The position numbers and the translations under genes are program-made. 64,000 nt of DNA, taken from NCBI GenBank assembly GCA_900473915.1, contig UCNG01000007.1, positions 1 through 64,000 on the forward strand, in the 5' to 3' direction. Source of the DNA: Hyphomicrobiales bacterium. Lineage in GTDB: Bacteria > Pseudomonadota > Alphaproteobacteria > Rhizobiales > Rhizobiaceae. The notes under the pieces are model-generated. The model was not told where the DNA came from and made no database searches. It saw nothing but the letters and a program-made list of their open reading frames with translations. Positions 18,447 through 27,974 of the stretch are shown one piece after another; the stretch's first letter is position 1, and every line of letters starts with the position of its first letter.

Positions 18447-19367
18447 ATGTCAGCAGCGAGCCTCAGCCTCGGCCCCGTTCTTTTTCTGTGGGATGGCCCG
18501 AAATGGCGCGATTTTTACTTCCGTATCGCCGACGAAGCGCCAATTACCAATGTGACGGTCGGTGAAATCGTCTGTTCCAAGCGGTTCCATTTCCTCACGC
18601 CTTATATGGACGCAGTGACAGAGCGGCTGCAGCGGGCAGGAAAGATAGTGAGCCTGGGTTCGCTGGCACTGGTCATGCTTGAGCGCGAAGCAAAACAGGT
18701 CCGTCAAACAATCAGGGAAGCGACATTGCCTGTTGAGGCGAACGACCTGTCTGCGTTGGGACTGTTGTCCGGTGTGCCGCATATGGTCGGTCCGCTGGTC
18801 AATGTTTATAATGCAGCAACCGCCAAGGTTCTCGCCGCCCGCGGCGCGCAGTCGATTTGTCTTCCGCCCGAGTTGCCGATCAGCTCTATCCGGGAGATTG
18901 TCAAAGCTGCACCGGATATTGCTTTCGAGATATTCACGTTCGGACGCGTGCCGCTCGCCATTTCAGCCCGTTGCGCGCATGCGCGGTCCAAGGGGCATAT
19001 AAAGGACAATTGTCAATTCGTATGCGGTGAGGAACCGGACGGGCTGCCAGTCAAGACGCTGGACAGCCAACCCTTCCTGGCTCTCAACGGTGTGCAAACG
19101 CTCTCTCATACCTGCCAGTCGTTGGTTGAGGATCTGCCCGACCTTCAAGATGCAGGGCTCAAGCGTTTCAGATTGTCACCCCAGGATTGCGATATGGTGG
19201 CAGTGGCCCGCCTCCATGACGAGGTCCTGAAACAGGTAATAAGTCCAGATGAAGGGGCTGCGCGCTTGCGAAAAATCTATCCCGACGTACCGCTCTCGAA
19301 CGGTTTTCTGCACGGAAATATCGGCGCTGCATGGATCAGCCGCCAGCGTTCAGCCGCGGCACATTAG
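18447..19367 (+). CDS. ubiV: UbiV, U32-family iron-sulfur protein, UbiU partner
   Basis: The 306-residue protein has cysteines at 43, 176, 189 and 193, matching the spacing of the 4Fe-4S ligands in E. coli UbiV (one distal Cys, then a 13 and 4 spacing). It forms the heterodimer with UbiU. Its position at the end of the ubiTUV operon downstream of an FNR-type box supports a role under low oxygen. Confidence 0.92.
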   Translation: MSAASLSLGPVLFLWDGPKWRDFYFRIADEAPITNVTVGEIVCSKRFHFLTPYMDAVTERLQRAGKIVSLGSLALVMLEREAKQVRQTIREATLPVEANDLSALGLLSGVPHMVGPLVNVYNAATAKVLAARGAQSICLPPELPISSIREIVKAAPDIAFEIFTFGRVPLAISARCAHARSKGHIKDNCQFVCGEEPDGLPVKTLDSQPFLALNGVQTLSHTCQSLVEDLPDLQDAGLKRFRLSPQDCDMVAVARLHDEVLKQVISPDEGAARLRKIYPDVPLSNGFLHGNIGAAWISRQRSAAAH

Positions 19368-19433
19368 ATTTATTCAGCTCGGCATTCGGAAAACGGCAGT
19401 AGCGAAGTGTTGTCTGAACGACTACACGAAATT

Positions 19434-20744
19434 TCAATCGCGCTTCCTGAAAGTCGATGCATCAATGGCGAGCTTTTGCAGACGGGCGTAGAGGCTTCGG
19501 CGCGGCAATCGCAACAGCTCGGCTGCGGCGCCGACGTCCCCGCTGAAACGGTCCAGCGTCGCACGAATGACACTTTCCTCAAAACGATCCATCTGCTCCG
19601 ACAATGAAGGCGGGTTGGGTTCCACGATAGGATCGTGACGCAGTCCCAGCACGACTTGTTTGGCATAATTGCGCAACTCGCGGACATTTCCTGACCATTC
19701 GTCTGAATTGAGCCTTGCTTCTATTGCTGCATCGATGGCCGGTCGCGGTCGGCCAAACCGGGTTGCTGCTTCATCAAGAAAATAGGAGAAAAGCAAACCG
19801 ATATCCTTCCGCCGCTCACGCAGCGGTGGAACACGGAGCCTCACCGTTTCAAGGCGATAGAACAGGTCCGAACGGAAGCGACCGGAGGCCACAGCTTCTT
19901 CCAGATTTCCCTTCGCAGCCGCTATGATCCTTAGATTCACTGCACGCGGCTCACCCGAAAGCGAGGGCAGTTCACGCTCTTCCACAACCCGGAGGAGCTT
20001 ACCCTGAACAGCTGGCGACATGCTGTCTATCTCGTCAAGAAACAACGTGCCCCTGTCTGCATCGGCTATTCTTCCACGCTGGATGCGACTGCCGAACAGC
20101 ACTTCGTCTGCTATTGCATCAGGCAAAGCCGCACAATCGATGGCAACGAAACCGCGTGCATGGCGCGCACTCCAGCGGTGCAAAAGGCGGGCCACCAGTT
20201 CCTTGCCTGTACCGGTTTCGCCTTCGATCAACACGTCGACATCGACGCTGGCAAGCTGGCGGGTCGTATCGCGCAACCGCATCATTACCGGCGTTTCGCC
20301 AAGCAAGGGATAATCCTGCTCGGCATCTGCCGCCGCCCGGCGGAGGCGACGATTTTCCAATACCAGCCGGCGCATTTCCAGTGCGCGGCGCACGCTCGAT
20401 ATGAGATGATCGGCGGCGAACGGTTTGGCGATAAAATCGAACGCACCCTTTTTGAGAGATGCCACGGCCATTCCAATGTCGCCGTGCCCGGTCATCAAAA
20501 TGACCGGCAGTTCCGGGTCGCGTGCCAGCAATGCTTCCATCACCGCATGTCCATCGACGCGCGGCATGCGAATATCGGTCACGACGATCCCCGGATAATC
20601 GGGCGTCAGACTGCTCAAAGCCGACTGCCCGTCACCATGCGCCTCGATATCGAGACCTGCGATCTCAAAAGAATCTGCCAGGGCCGTACGAAATGCCGCA
20701 TCATCGTCGACCAGCATCACCCGCAAAGGCTCACTTTCCGTCAC
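19434..20744 (-). CDS. DctD-like response regulator lacking the GAFTGA motif
   Basis: A 436-residue NtrC-class regulator. The receiver domain has phospho-acceptor Asp57 (VTDIRMP) and Lys107; the AAA+ domain has Walker A GETGTGKE (175-182) and Walker B GTLFLDEID; the C-terminus has a Fis-type helix-turn-helix (AAELLRLPRRSLYARLQKL). Between LFG (216-218) and GRI the usual loop bearing GAFTGA is missing: only S-R-I-Q-R separates them. GAFTGA contacts sigma-54, so it may not activate sigma-54 promoters. It overlaps the sensor kinase gene by 14 bases. Confidence 0.88.
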   Translation of the reverse strand: MTESEPLRVMLVDDDAAFRTALADSFEIAGLDIEAHGDGQSALSSLTPDYPGIVVTDIRMPRVDGHAVMEALLARDPELPVILMTGHGDIGMAVASLKKGAFDFIAKPFAADHLISSVRRALEMRRLVLENRRLRRAAADAEQDYPLLGETPVMMRLRDTTRQLASVDVDVLIEGETGTGKELVARLLHRWSARHARGFVAIDCAALPDAIADEVLFGSRIQRGRIADADRGTLFLDEIDSMSPAVQGKLLRVVEERELPSLSGEPRAVNLRIIAAAKGNLEEAVASGRFRSDLFYRLETVRLRVPPLRERRKDIGLLFSYFLDEAATRFGRPRPAIDAAIEARLNSDEWSGNVRELRNYAKQVVLGLRHDPIVEPNPPSLSEQMDRFEESVIRATLDRFSGDVGAAAELLRLPRRSLYARLQKLAIDASTFRKRD

Positions 20745-22509
20745 AGTGTCCCTCCTTCTTTGCCCGCTTCAAAGTGGCGGAAAAAGCCGCCCCGCCAAGC
20801 TGTGATGGAACGACATGCAATGTGCCTTCCATTTCAGTCATGAGGTCTCTTGCAATGCCCAGTCCCAGGCCAAGCCCATCCGCTTTTCCGGTTACAAAGG
20901 GGCTGAAGATCTCATCCGCCAACTCGGGCTCAATCCCCTTGCCATTATCGTCCACGACAAGGGAAATTTGGTCCCCTTCCTCCCGGATGCTGAATGCAAC
21001 GTGAGGATTTTGGCTGGTCGCCACCGCATCCAATGCATTCTGCAACAGGTTTACCAGCACCTGCTCGGATCGGATGCGGCAGGCAAGTATCACCATGTCG
21101 GACCGCTCGGGTATATCCAGTCTGACATTGGCGTTCCGGAATTTGTCTCCCATCAGCAGCATTGTGCCATCCACCAGCTCGTTCAGCGGAAGTGGGCGAA
21201 CAATACCGCTCCGGCGGCGGGCAAACCGACGCATTTCCTGCGTAATGATGCCTATACGAGCCGTGAGCTCCACGGACGTATTAAGGTTGCTGGCAACCTT
21301 GTCGAGCTTCCCGTTCGCCAGATGATGCTGCGCGTTTTCCGCAAGTGTCCGAATGGTCGCCACCGGCTGGTTGATTTCATGCACCAGCCCTGCGGTGATT
21401 GATCCAAGTGAGGCGAGCCGGTTCGCCTGGGCAAGCTCTTCCCGGGCATCGCGAAAGCGCTTGTCGGCCAGCTCCCGTTCCGCCATTTCTGCACTTAATG
21501 CCGCCGTGCGCTCCTCAACCGCACTTTCGAGCTCGTTGCGATAAGCCGCAGCACGCGCCGCGCGGCTTATCCGCCAATAAATGCTACCGGCTAATATGAC
21601 GAAAATGAGCACCGCCGCCACCGTCACCAGACGCGCAAGATCGTTTGCGGCGCGCAATGCTGGTCCCGTTGGTTCTATATGGACCAGTTTCAGCGCGGTT
21701 CCTGCAATAGGCTCATCGACAGCGATTGAATATGCGCCGGAAGGCCCGATCATCATTCCTTCCGGTGCAAAGCGATAACTGCTCGGTTTCATATCTGCAG
21801 CATTGAACTGCCCGCTTTCAATGATCCGCGTGCGTTCTGTGGTTGATATCGGCTGAAACGAACGCAAATCTTCGAACTTATCCGTAGAGGCGAGTATGAT
21901 GCCGCGGGGATCGACAACGAAGGTTTGCCCGGGATCGTTGGACCAGGTCTGAACCAGCCTGTGAAACTCGAATTTTATCACGACCACACCGACAGGATCA
22001 GCCTCATCGCCAATACGCCGCGCCAGGAACAGACCAAAGCGCCCGCTCAGGTCGCCTATGGCATAATATTCGGCTGAGCCCGCCGCCATCGCACCCTGGA
22101 AATAAGGGCGGAAATCATAATTACGTCCTACGAAACTCTCTGGTGTGTCGGCGTTCGAGGACGCGATAACAGTACCATCCCGCGCTATGACATAGATGAT
22201 TGGTGACCCGATCTGATGTGCCACCAGCTCCAGTTTCTGATTGAGACGCTTGGTGGCATCCTGCGAGCCACCGGCGAGCACATCGCGCAGATCGCTGTAT
22301 TCCTTCAAAACGACGGGCAGCAACCGGAACTTCGCCAGTTCGCTATCGATCAGACGGGTCTGTTGACGCGCTATAAGCGTCGCATCCTCACGAAGACGAT
22401 CAAACGCCCCGCGTTCAGCCCACAGCCCGGCGGAAAACCACACGCCAAGTGACAGCAAGAAAGCGAGGGCAACCAAAGTGAGCTTTGCGATCTTCGGCAG
22501 CGTCTTCAT
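20731..22509 (-). CDS. DctB-like sensor histidine kinase
   Basis: About 592 residues. A transmembrane helix near the N-terminus, a double-PDC periplasmic sensor domain (about residues 30-280), a second helix near residue 300, a coiled linker (AELAERELADKRFRDAR-type), a HisKA H-box (LVHEINQPVATIRT, phospho-His about residue 377) and an HATPase domain with LVVDDNGKGIEPE and GLGLGLGIARDL. Organisation matches DctB, which senses C4-dicarboxylates. The adjacent transporter is KgtP-like, so the ligand may be 2-oxoglutarate or a related acid. A GTG start at 22545 is possible. Confidence 0.9.
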   Translation of the reverse strand: MKTLPKIAKLTLVALAFLLSLGVWFSAGLWAERGAFDRLREDATLIARQQTRLIDSELAKFRLLPVVLKEYSDLRDVLAGGSQDATKRLNQKLELVAHQIGSPIIYVIARDGTVIASSNADTPESFVGRNYDFRPYFQGAMAAGSAEYYAIGDLSGRFGLFLARRIGDEADPVGVVVIKFEFHRLVQTWSNDPGQTFVVDPRGIILASTDKFEDLRSFQPISTTERTRIIESGQFNAADMKPSSYRFAPEGMMIGPSGAYSIAVDEPIAGTALKLVHIEPTGPALRAANDLARLVTVAAVLIFVILAGSIYWRISRAARAAAYRNELESAVEERTAALSAEMAERELADKRFRDAREELAQANRLASLGSITAGLVHEINQPVATIRTLAENAQHHLANGKLDKVASNLNTSVELTARIGIITQEMRRFARRRSGIVRPLPLNELVDGTMLLMGDKFRNANVRLDIPERSDMVILACRIRSEQVLVNLLQNALDAVATSQNPHVAFSIREEGDQISLVVDDNGKGIEPELADEIFSPFVTGKADGLGLGLGIARDLMTEMEGTLHVVPSQLGGAAFSATLKRAKKEGHCDGK

Positions 22510-22976
22510 TCGTGCCGATTTATGCAAACCTGAACGAAGAGTCACGCAGAATCTTGCACAGACTTTCCGGGAAATTATGACGAAAATTGAGAAACTTCAT
22601 TTTATTTCAATGGCTTAAAATTTTTAGCCCTTCTATCTGGCGATGTTTCCTCCCCTGCAGCATGTTAACGCCACTTCGAAATAGGGAGTTTCGAAGGGAG
22701 GAATTTAGCCGTGAACCACTTCAACACAGCACCAACACCGCAATCAATTTCCGGGACCGCCCTTATCGACCGGATCGCTGATATTGCGTGTTCGAAGCTT
22801 AAGCGGAGCGCGGACTGAGAATATTCACCAGCGCCGTACAGCCCTTCTCTCACGATCTAAAAAGGAGGTGCAGAGACGAGTTGAGGCGATGGAAAAACAC
22901 CCCCGAAACCGTTTCGCCGATCCGGTTTCCAAACAAAGGGTGAAATTCAAAAATCGAGAGATTTGAAGGAGCAACC
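22510..22976. other. Divergent control region dctB-like / kgtP-like
   Basis: A 467-base gene-free stretch. It contains the inverted repeat at 22674-22696 and a second TTCGAA near 22791. I found no sequence with the GG-N10-GC spacing and good flanking match expected for a sigma-54 promoter; the best (about 22696-22709, GG-N10-GC) matches poorly. A GAAGGAG ribosome site lies just before the transporter start. Confidence 0.5.
22674..22696. promoter_or_regulatory. Inverted repeat upstream of the kgtP-like gene
   Basis: Perfect seven-base arms CTTCGAA and TTCGAAG with a nine-base spacer, about 280 bases upstream of the transporter start. The size and symmetry suit a dimeric response-regulator site, possibly for the DctD-like protein, but no second full copy was found. 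Confidence 0.4.
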
Positions 22977-24284
22977 ATGGTCTCAATTACAAACGAACGG
23001 AGTGACGTGCGAAGCACCAACGGACGGCTGAAATCTATCATCGGCGGCTCGACCGGCAATCTGGTCGAATGGTTCGACTGGTATGTCTATGCAGCATTTG
23101 CGCTCTATTTTGCACCGCACTTCTTCCCGTCCGATAACCAGACCGCCCAGCTCATGAGCGCGGCCGCAGTCTTTGCAGTCGGTTTCGTCATGCGCCCTAT
23201 CGGTGCTTGGATCATGGGCATTTATGCAGATCGCAAGGGCCGCAAGGCAGGGCTGGCGTTGTCTGTGACGCTGATGTGTGCAGGCTCGCTGATTATCGCA
23301 CTAACGCCGGATTACCAGACCATTGGCTTGGCAGCCCCTGCCCTCCTCGTGCTCGCACGTTTGATGCAGGGCCTGTCGGTCGGCGGTGAATACGGCGCAA
23401 GCGCCACCTATCTCTCGGAGATGGCAGGCAAGGATCGTCGCGGCTTCTTCTCTTCCTTCCAGTATGTCACGCTCATTTCGGGGCAGCTTCTCGCAATCCT
23501 GCTTCTGATCGTGCTTCAGTCGACCATGGAAACTTCGGCGCTGGAGTCCTGGGGCTGGCGAATTCCGTTCTTCATCGGCGCACTGCTCGCGGTTGTGGTG
23601 TTTTGGCTGCGTCGCGGCCTTGCGGAAACCGAGAGCTTCAAGAATGCAAAAGCCAAGGACGCACCAAAATCCGGTTTCTGGACGCTTATCAAGCACCATC
23701 CCAAGGAAACCGCTCTCGTCATGCTTCTGACCGCTGGCGGTACGCTCGCCTTCTACGCATATTCGATCTACATGCAGAAGTTTCTGGTGAACACCTCCGG
23801 GTTCAGCCGTGAAGTGGCAAGCCAGATCAACGCCGTCACATTGTTCGTCTTCATGTGTCTGCAGCCCGTCGCCGGCGCTTTGTCGGACAAGATCGGCCGC
23901 AAGCCGCTGATGATTGCTTTCGGCGCGGCCGGTGTTCTATTCACCTACCCGATCTTCACGACGCTCGAACAGACCCGCGACCCGATCACTGCCGGTTTGC
24001 TGGTCATGGGCGCACTGATCATTGTCACCGGCTACACTTCCATCAACGCTGTGGTGAAGGCGGAACTTTTCCCGGCACACATTCGTGCACTCGGCGTGGC
24101 GCTGCCCTATGCGCTGGCCAATACTCTCTTCGGTGGCACCGCCGAATACGTTGCGCTGAGCTTCAAGAATGGCGGTTGGGAACGCGGCTTTTACTGGTAT
24201 GTCACCGTCATGATCGGCATATCCCTGATCGTTTACCTGCGCATGCGCGATACCAGTAAGGACAGCATGATCAGGGAAGACTGA
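22977..24284 (+). CDS. MFS dicarboxylate/2-oxoglutarate permease, KgtP-like
   Basis: A 435-residue 12-helix MFS transporter of the metabolite:H+ symporter family. The N-terminal GNLVEWFDWYVYAAFALYFA, the loop motif GIYADRKGRKAGL and GLSVGGEYGASATYLSEMA are diagnostic of the KgtP/ProP group. It imports a small organic acid with protons; 2-oxoglutarate is the best guess from the family. GAAGGAG lies seven bases upstream of ATG. It is divergent from the DctB/DctD-like pair, which probably controls it, and ends in a strong terminator. Confidence 0.85.
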   Translation: MVSITNERSDVRSTNGRLKSIIGGSTGNLVEWFDWYVYAAFALYFAPHFFPSDNQTAQLMSAAAVFAVGFVMRPIGAWIMGIYADRKGRKAGLALSVTLMCAGSLIIALTPDYQTIGLAAPALLVLARLMQGLSVGGEYGASATYLSEMAGKDRRGFFSSFQYVTLISGQLLAILLLIVLQSTMETSALESWGWRIPFFIGALLAVVVFWLRRGLAETESFKNAKAKDAPKSGFWTLIKHHPKETALVMLLTAGGTLAFYAYSIYMQKFLVNTSGFSREVASQINAVTLFVFMCLQPVAGALSDKIGRKPLMIAFGAAGVLFTYPIFTTLEQTRDPITAGLLVMGALIIVTGYTSINAVVKAELFPAHIRALGVALPYALANTLFGGTAEYVALSFKNGGWERGFYWYVTVMIGISLIVYLRMRDTSKDSMIRED

Positions 24285-24305
24285 TACAGCCTCCCAGGCA
24301 AAGAG

Positions 24306-24328
24306 ATGCCGGGCCTTGCGCCCGGCAT
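24306..24328 (+). terminator. Rho-independent terminator of the kgtP-like gene
   Basis: Nine-base arms ATGCCGGGC and GCCCGGCAT with a five-base loop, followed immediately by TTTTTTATT. It lies 21 bases after the transporter stop and just before the convergent AraC gene's stop. Confidence 0.9.
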
Positions 24329-24331
24329 TTT

Positions 24332-25324
24332 TTATTCTTCCTGCTGTATGGTTCGAAACCGCCCCGGGCTTTGCCCCATCCATTTATGAAATGCGCGATA
24401 AAAGGCGCTCGGTTCACTGTAGCCGAGTTCGGCGGCAACTTCCGCTACACTTAAGCGATTTTCCTGCAGAAGCCTTTCGGCAGCCACGAAACGCAACTCA
24501 TCCTTGATCGTGCCGAAACTCTGCCCCTCCCCCCGCAGCCTGCGCCGCAAGGTCGGTACAGACATGCCCAGCCCGGCTGCAAGTTCGTCGAAGGACGGCC
24601 AGTCTGCAATTGGCAAGGCACTCAGCTGCGCGCGCACTCTGGCTGACAGATCGTTATCGTGGCGATAACGGATCAAAATATTGGCTGGAGCCTCACGCAG
24701 AAAACTTTCCAGCGCCACATCGCTGCGAATGATCGGCAGCGACAGATAGGACGAAGAAAAAACCAGTCGCGTCACCGGCTGGTCGAACAGGACCGGCGCC
24801 CCGAAAAACTTATGATAGTCCTGCCGATGAACCGGCGCTGGACAAGCAAAATCAAGCGTCCGCAATGGAATGCGCCGTCCGATCAGCCAGCAGGCCACCC
24901 CCATTAGGATCAGCCAATAGGCACGATAGGCAAAGGCCGGTCGCGGGGCGCCTGCATCGGTCAGCACGATATGGGCCATACCGTCGCGAATGCGCAATTC
25001 GCCATGCGGATCATCCAGTACGACATTGAGAAACTGCAAGGCCCGTCGCAAGGCACGTTCCAGCGTACCTGCATGCAGTACAGCATGACAAAGAAGATTG
25101 AAGCTGCCGGGACGCATGGGTCTGGCCGCAAGGCCAAAGAATTCGTCATCGATAGTTTCGGCAATCAGCCACCACAGGCGGCCGTATTCCACATTGGTTA
25201 CAGGTTCGGTCACTGTTTCTGGAAGACCGATCTTTGCCATCAAGGGAGCTGTATCTATCCCCCGGATACGCACGCTTTCCAGCGCATCCTCAACAAAGCC
25301 CGGCGCAATATTATGGCGTTCCAT
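24332..25324 (-). CDS. AraC-family regulator of the acyl-CoA operon
   Basis: About 330 residues. The N-terminal two thirds match the arabinose-binding-like domain of OruR/ArgR-type AraC regulators (LLCHAVLHAGTLERALRRA), and the C-terminal 100 residues hold two helix-turn-helices (ELAAGLGMSVPTLRRRLR; VAEVAAELGYSEPSAFYRAF) ending in GQSPGRFR. ATG 25324 is preferred to 25351. It is divergent from the acyl-CoA synthetase operon, 125 bases away, and is the likely activator. The effector would be the fatty or amino-acid-derived substrate. Confidence 0.85.
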   Translation of the reverse strand: MERHNIAPGFVEDALESVRIRGIDTAPLMAKIGLPETVTEPVTNVEYGRLWWLIAETIDDEFFGLAARPMRPGSFNLLCHAVLHAGTLERALRRALQFLNVVLDDPHGELRIRDGMAHIVLTDAGAPRPAFAYRAYWLILMGVACWLIGRRIPLRTLDFACPAPVHRQDYHKFFGAPVLFDQPVTRLVFSSSYLSLPIIRSDVALESFLREAPANILIRYRHDNDLSARVRAQLSALPIADWPSFDELAAGLGMSVPTLRRRLRGEGQSFGTIKDELRFVAAERLLQENRLSVAEVAAELGYSEPSAFYRAFHKWMGQSPGRFRTIQQEE

Positions 25325-25449
25325 GCGGGCTCCTATTGTAAAATCGATCACACATTAATGCATCTAATGTCATTGTTTGCAATGCCCAACGGATTAACCT
25401 CTAGACATGGTTGGCCACGAGGAGGTGGCGGTCAGGGAGGTTGTACTGG

Positions 25450-27123
25450 ATGACTGAAACGCCCGTTTCAGCGCGACTGGCGCGTTATGATGACGCCGTT
25501 GCGCAATTTCGCATTGAAGATGCTATCGCAAAGCTTCACGGCAATCCTGAAACCGGCATCAATGCCTGTGTTGAATGCTGCGATCGGCATACTGGCGACA
25601 ACCGGGTAGCTCTGCGCGCTATTGCAGCCAATGGCGAACTTTCCGAATTCACCTTCGAACAGTTGCGCGATATCGCCGCTCGTGTCGGAAACATGTTGAA
25701 AGATGCAGGTGTCGGCGCTGGCGATGTCGTGGCGGGTCTGTTGCCGCGCACGCCAGAACTCATTGCAACCATTCTCGGCGCGTGGCGTATCGGGGCTGTC
25801 TATCAGCCGCTTTTCACTGCCTTTGGCCCGAAAGCGATCGAACACCGGCTGAAAACCAGCAGGGCAAAACTGGTCGTCACCAACACGGCCAATCGCGCCA
25901 AGCTTTCAGAAGTCGAAAACTGCCCCAACGTCGCTACCGTCCTCGCAGCCGGTGAAAGCCTGCCAGCCGGTGACATCGATTTTCGCGAAGCGACTGCGTC
26001 CGCTTCGGTTGACTGTCCCCCGGTACTTCGTACTGGCAGCGATCTGTTCATGATGATGTCGACCTCGGGTACGGCTGGTCTTCCGAAAGGCGTGCCAGTC
26101 CCGCTTTACGCGCTGATGGCATTCGCCGCCTATATGCGCGACGCCATTGGTCTGCGTTCCGACGATATTTTCTGGAATATTGCCGATCCGGGCTGGGCAT
26201 ATGGTCTTTATTATGCAGTGACAGGACCGTTGCAGCTTGGCATGGCAACCACACTATATGAAGGCGGCTTTACCGCAGAAAGCACCTACGACATTATTGA
26301 GCGCCTCGGTATTACGAGCCTTGCTGGATCGCCGACGGCTTTCCGGCTGCTGATGGCAGACGGACCGGAAGCAGCCAAGCGCGTCAAAGGCCGATTGCGC
26401 GTCGTTTCAAGTGCCGGAGAACCGCTGAACCCGGAGGTTATTCGCTGGTTCGACGCACATCTCGATGCACCTATTTATGATCATTACGGCCAGACCGAAC
26501 TCGGCATGGTCGTGAACAATCATCATGGCCTAGAGCACGCCGTTCGACACGGTTCTGCTGGTTACGCCATGCCGGGTTATCGCATCGCGGTTCTGGACGA
26601 ACAGAGCAATGAACTTGGTCCAAACCAGCCCGGCATTCTTGCCGTCGATATAGCAAAATCGCCGCTTCTCTGGTTTTCCGGTTATTACCGCCAAGAAACG
26701 CCAGCCATTGCGGGCGGTTATTATCGCACTGGAGACACCGTGGAATTCGAGCCGGATGGTTCCATCAGCTTCATCGGTCGCGCAGATGACGTTATAACAT
26801 CTTCCGGTTATCGCATTGGACCATTCGACGTGGAAAGCGCCCTTCTCGAACATGCAGCCGTCAATGAAGCGGCCGTCGTGGGTGTACCGGATCCGCAACG
26901 AACGGAAATTGTGAAGGCATTCGTTATCCTTGCGCCTGGTTTCGAAGGTACGCAGGAACTGAAGGATGAGCTGGCATCACATGTAAAGAAACGGCTCTCC
27001 GCCCATGCCTATCCGCGTGAAATCGATTTTCTGAGCGAACTTCCCAAGACGCCAAGTGGAAAAATTCAACGGTTTCTCCTGCGCAAGGCAGAAATCGACA
27101 AACAGCAACAAACGAAGGCCTGA
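25450..27123 (+). CDS. AMP-forming acyl-CoA synthetase
   Basis: The 557-residue adenylate-forming enzyme activates a carboxylic acid to its acyl-CoA using ATP. The P-loop [14 protein letters not shown], the [11 protein letters not shown]5 motif, [20 protein letters not shown] and the C-terminal catalytic lysine ([13 protein letters not shown]) are all present. Similarity is greatest to acetyl/propionyl or medium-chain acyl-CoA ligases; chain length is uncertain. It is the first gene of a four-gene catabolic operon and ends ten bases before the SDR gene. Confidence 0.88.
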   Translation: MTETPVSARLARYDDAVAQFRIEDAIAKLHGNPETGINACVECCDRHTGDNRVALRAIAANGELSEFTFEQLRDIAARVGNMLKDAGVGAGDVVAGLLPRTPELIATILGAWRIGAVYQPLFTAFGPKAIEHRLKTSRAKLVVTNTANRAKLSEVENCPNVATVLAAGESLPAGDIDFREATASASVDCPPVLRTGSDLFMMMSTSGTAGLPKGVPVPLYALMAFAAYMRDAIGLRSDDIFWNIADPGWAYGLYYAVTGPLQLGMATTLYEGGFTAESTYDIIERLGITSLAGSPTAFRLLMADGPEAAKRVKGRLRVVSSAGEPLNPEVIRWFDAHLDAPIYDHYGQTELGMVVNNHHGLEHAVRHGSAGYAMPGYRIAVLDEQSNELGPNQPGILAVDIAKSPLLWFSGYYRQETPAIAGGYYRTGDTVEFEPDGSISFIGRADDVITSSGYRIGPFDVESALLEHAAVNEAAVVGVPDPQRTEIVKAFVILAPGFEGTQELKDELASHVKKRLSAHAYPREIDFLSELPKTPSGKIQRFLLRKAEIDKQQQTKA

Positions 27124-27133
27124 GGACAAGAAT

Positions 27134-27901
27134 ATGCAGATTAAGGATCGGGTATTTCTGATTACCGGCGCCGGTTCTGGCCTCGGTGCTGCGGTTGCGA
27201 AAATGGCCGTCGATGCCGGTAGCAAGGTGGTGCTTCTTGATGTGAATGCGGAAGCAGGAGATACCCAAGCCAAAGCACTTGGTGCGGCTGCAAAGTTTCA
27301 CCGCACCGATGTTACCAGCGACGCGGATGGCAAAGCAGCTATTGCCGCCGCGCTTGAGGCTTACGGGCGCGTCGATGTGCTCGTCAATTGTGCCGGTGTG
27401 GCGCCCGGCGAAAAGGTTCTCGGTCGCGACGGCGCGCATAAACTGGAAAACTTCGCGCGCGCAATTTCGATCAATCTGATCGGTACGTTCAATATGCTGC
27501 GCCTTGCCGCCGAAGCCATGGCAAGGAACGAACCCGGTGAATGTGGGGAGCGCGGCGTCATCATCAATACCGCCTCGGTTGCAGCTTTTGACGGCCAGAT
27601 CGGCCAAGCTGCCTATTCCGCTTCCAAGGGGGGCGTTGCTGCAATGACCTTGCCGGTCGCCCGCGAACTTGCGCGTCACGGCATCCGCGTCGTGACCATT
27701 GCCCCCGGAATTTTTGCCACACCGATGATGGCCGGCATGCCGCAGGAAGTGCAGGATGCGCTCGGCGCTTCTGTGCCCTTCCCGCCGCGCCTTGGACGCC
27801 CGGAGGAATATGCGGCTCTTGCCCGCCATATCGTGGAAAACCAGATGCTCAACGGTGAAGTCATCCGTTTGGACGGCGCACTGCGCATGGCAGCGAAATA
27901 A
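27134..27901 (+). CDS. SDR 3-hydroxyacyl-CoA dehydrogenase, type II (HSD10-like)
   Basis: A 255-residue short-chain dehydrogenase with the NAD motif TGAGSGLG (about residues 11-18), Asp42-type NAD preference ([10 protein letters not shown]), NCAGVAPG, and the catalytic Ser ([11 protein letters not shown])-Tyr-Lys (YSASKGG). The insert [21 protein letters not shown] matches the 17-beta-HSD10/2-methyl-3-hydroxybutyryl-CoA dehydrogenase group. It would oxidise a 3-hydroxyacyl-CoA to the ketoacyl-CoA ahead of the thiolase. ATG 27134 follows the synthetase stop closely. Confidence 0.88.
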   Translation: MQIKDRVFLITGAGSGLGAAVAKMAVDAGSKVVLLDVNAEAGDTQAKALGAAAKFHRTDVTSDADGKAAIAAALEAYGRVDVLVNCAGVAPGEKVLGRDGAHKLENFARAISINLIGTFNMLRLAAEAMARNEPGECGERGVIINTASVAAFDGQIGQAAYSASKGGVAAMTLPVARELARHGIRVVTIAPGIFATPMMAGMPQEVQDALGASVPFPPRLGRPEEYAALARHIVENQMLNGEVIRLDGALRMAAK

Positions 27902-27902
27902 A

Positions 27903-27946
27903 GCAATTCCAGGAAAAGTGGAAACCGGTTTTCCATCCAGAATTGC
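27903..27946. repeat. Palindromic intergenic element
   Basis: A 44-base nested palindrome between the SDR and thiolase genes: outer arms GCAATTC/GAATTGC and inner arms GGAAAA/TTTTCC around AACCGG. I recall similar 'AATTCCAGGAAAA...GGTTTTCC...GAATTG' palindromes as dispersed intergenic repeats in Brucella/Ochrobactrum and relatives; that is memory, not a search. No second copy is seen in this window. Confidence 0.65.
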
Positions 27947-27974
27947 ATTCAGAAAGAACCAGCGAGGAACCATC

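Noticed and set aside
22560-22720. Possible sigma-54 promoter upstream of the KgtP-like gene
   Set aside because: Candidates such as TGGCGATG... at 22638 and TGGCTTAAAA at 22611 have the wrong GG-to-GC spacing; the one with correct spacing (22696-22709) matches the consensus poorly.
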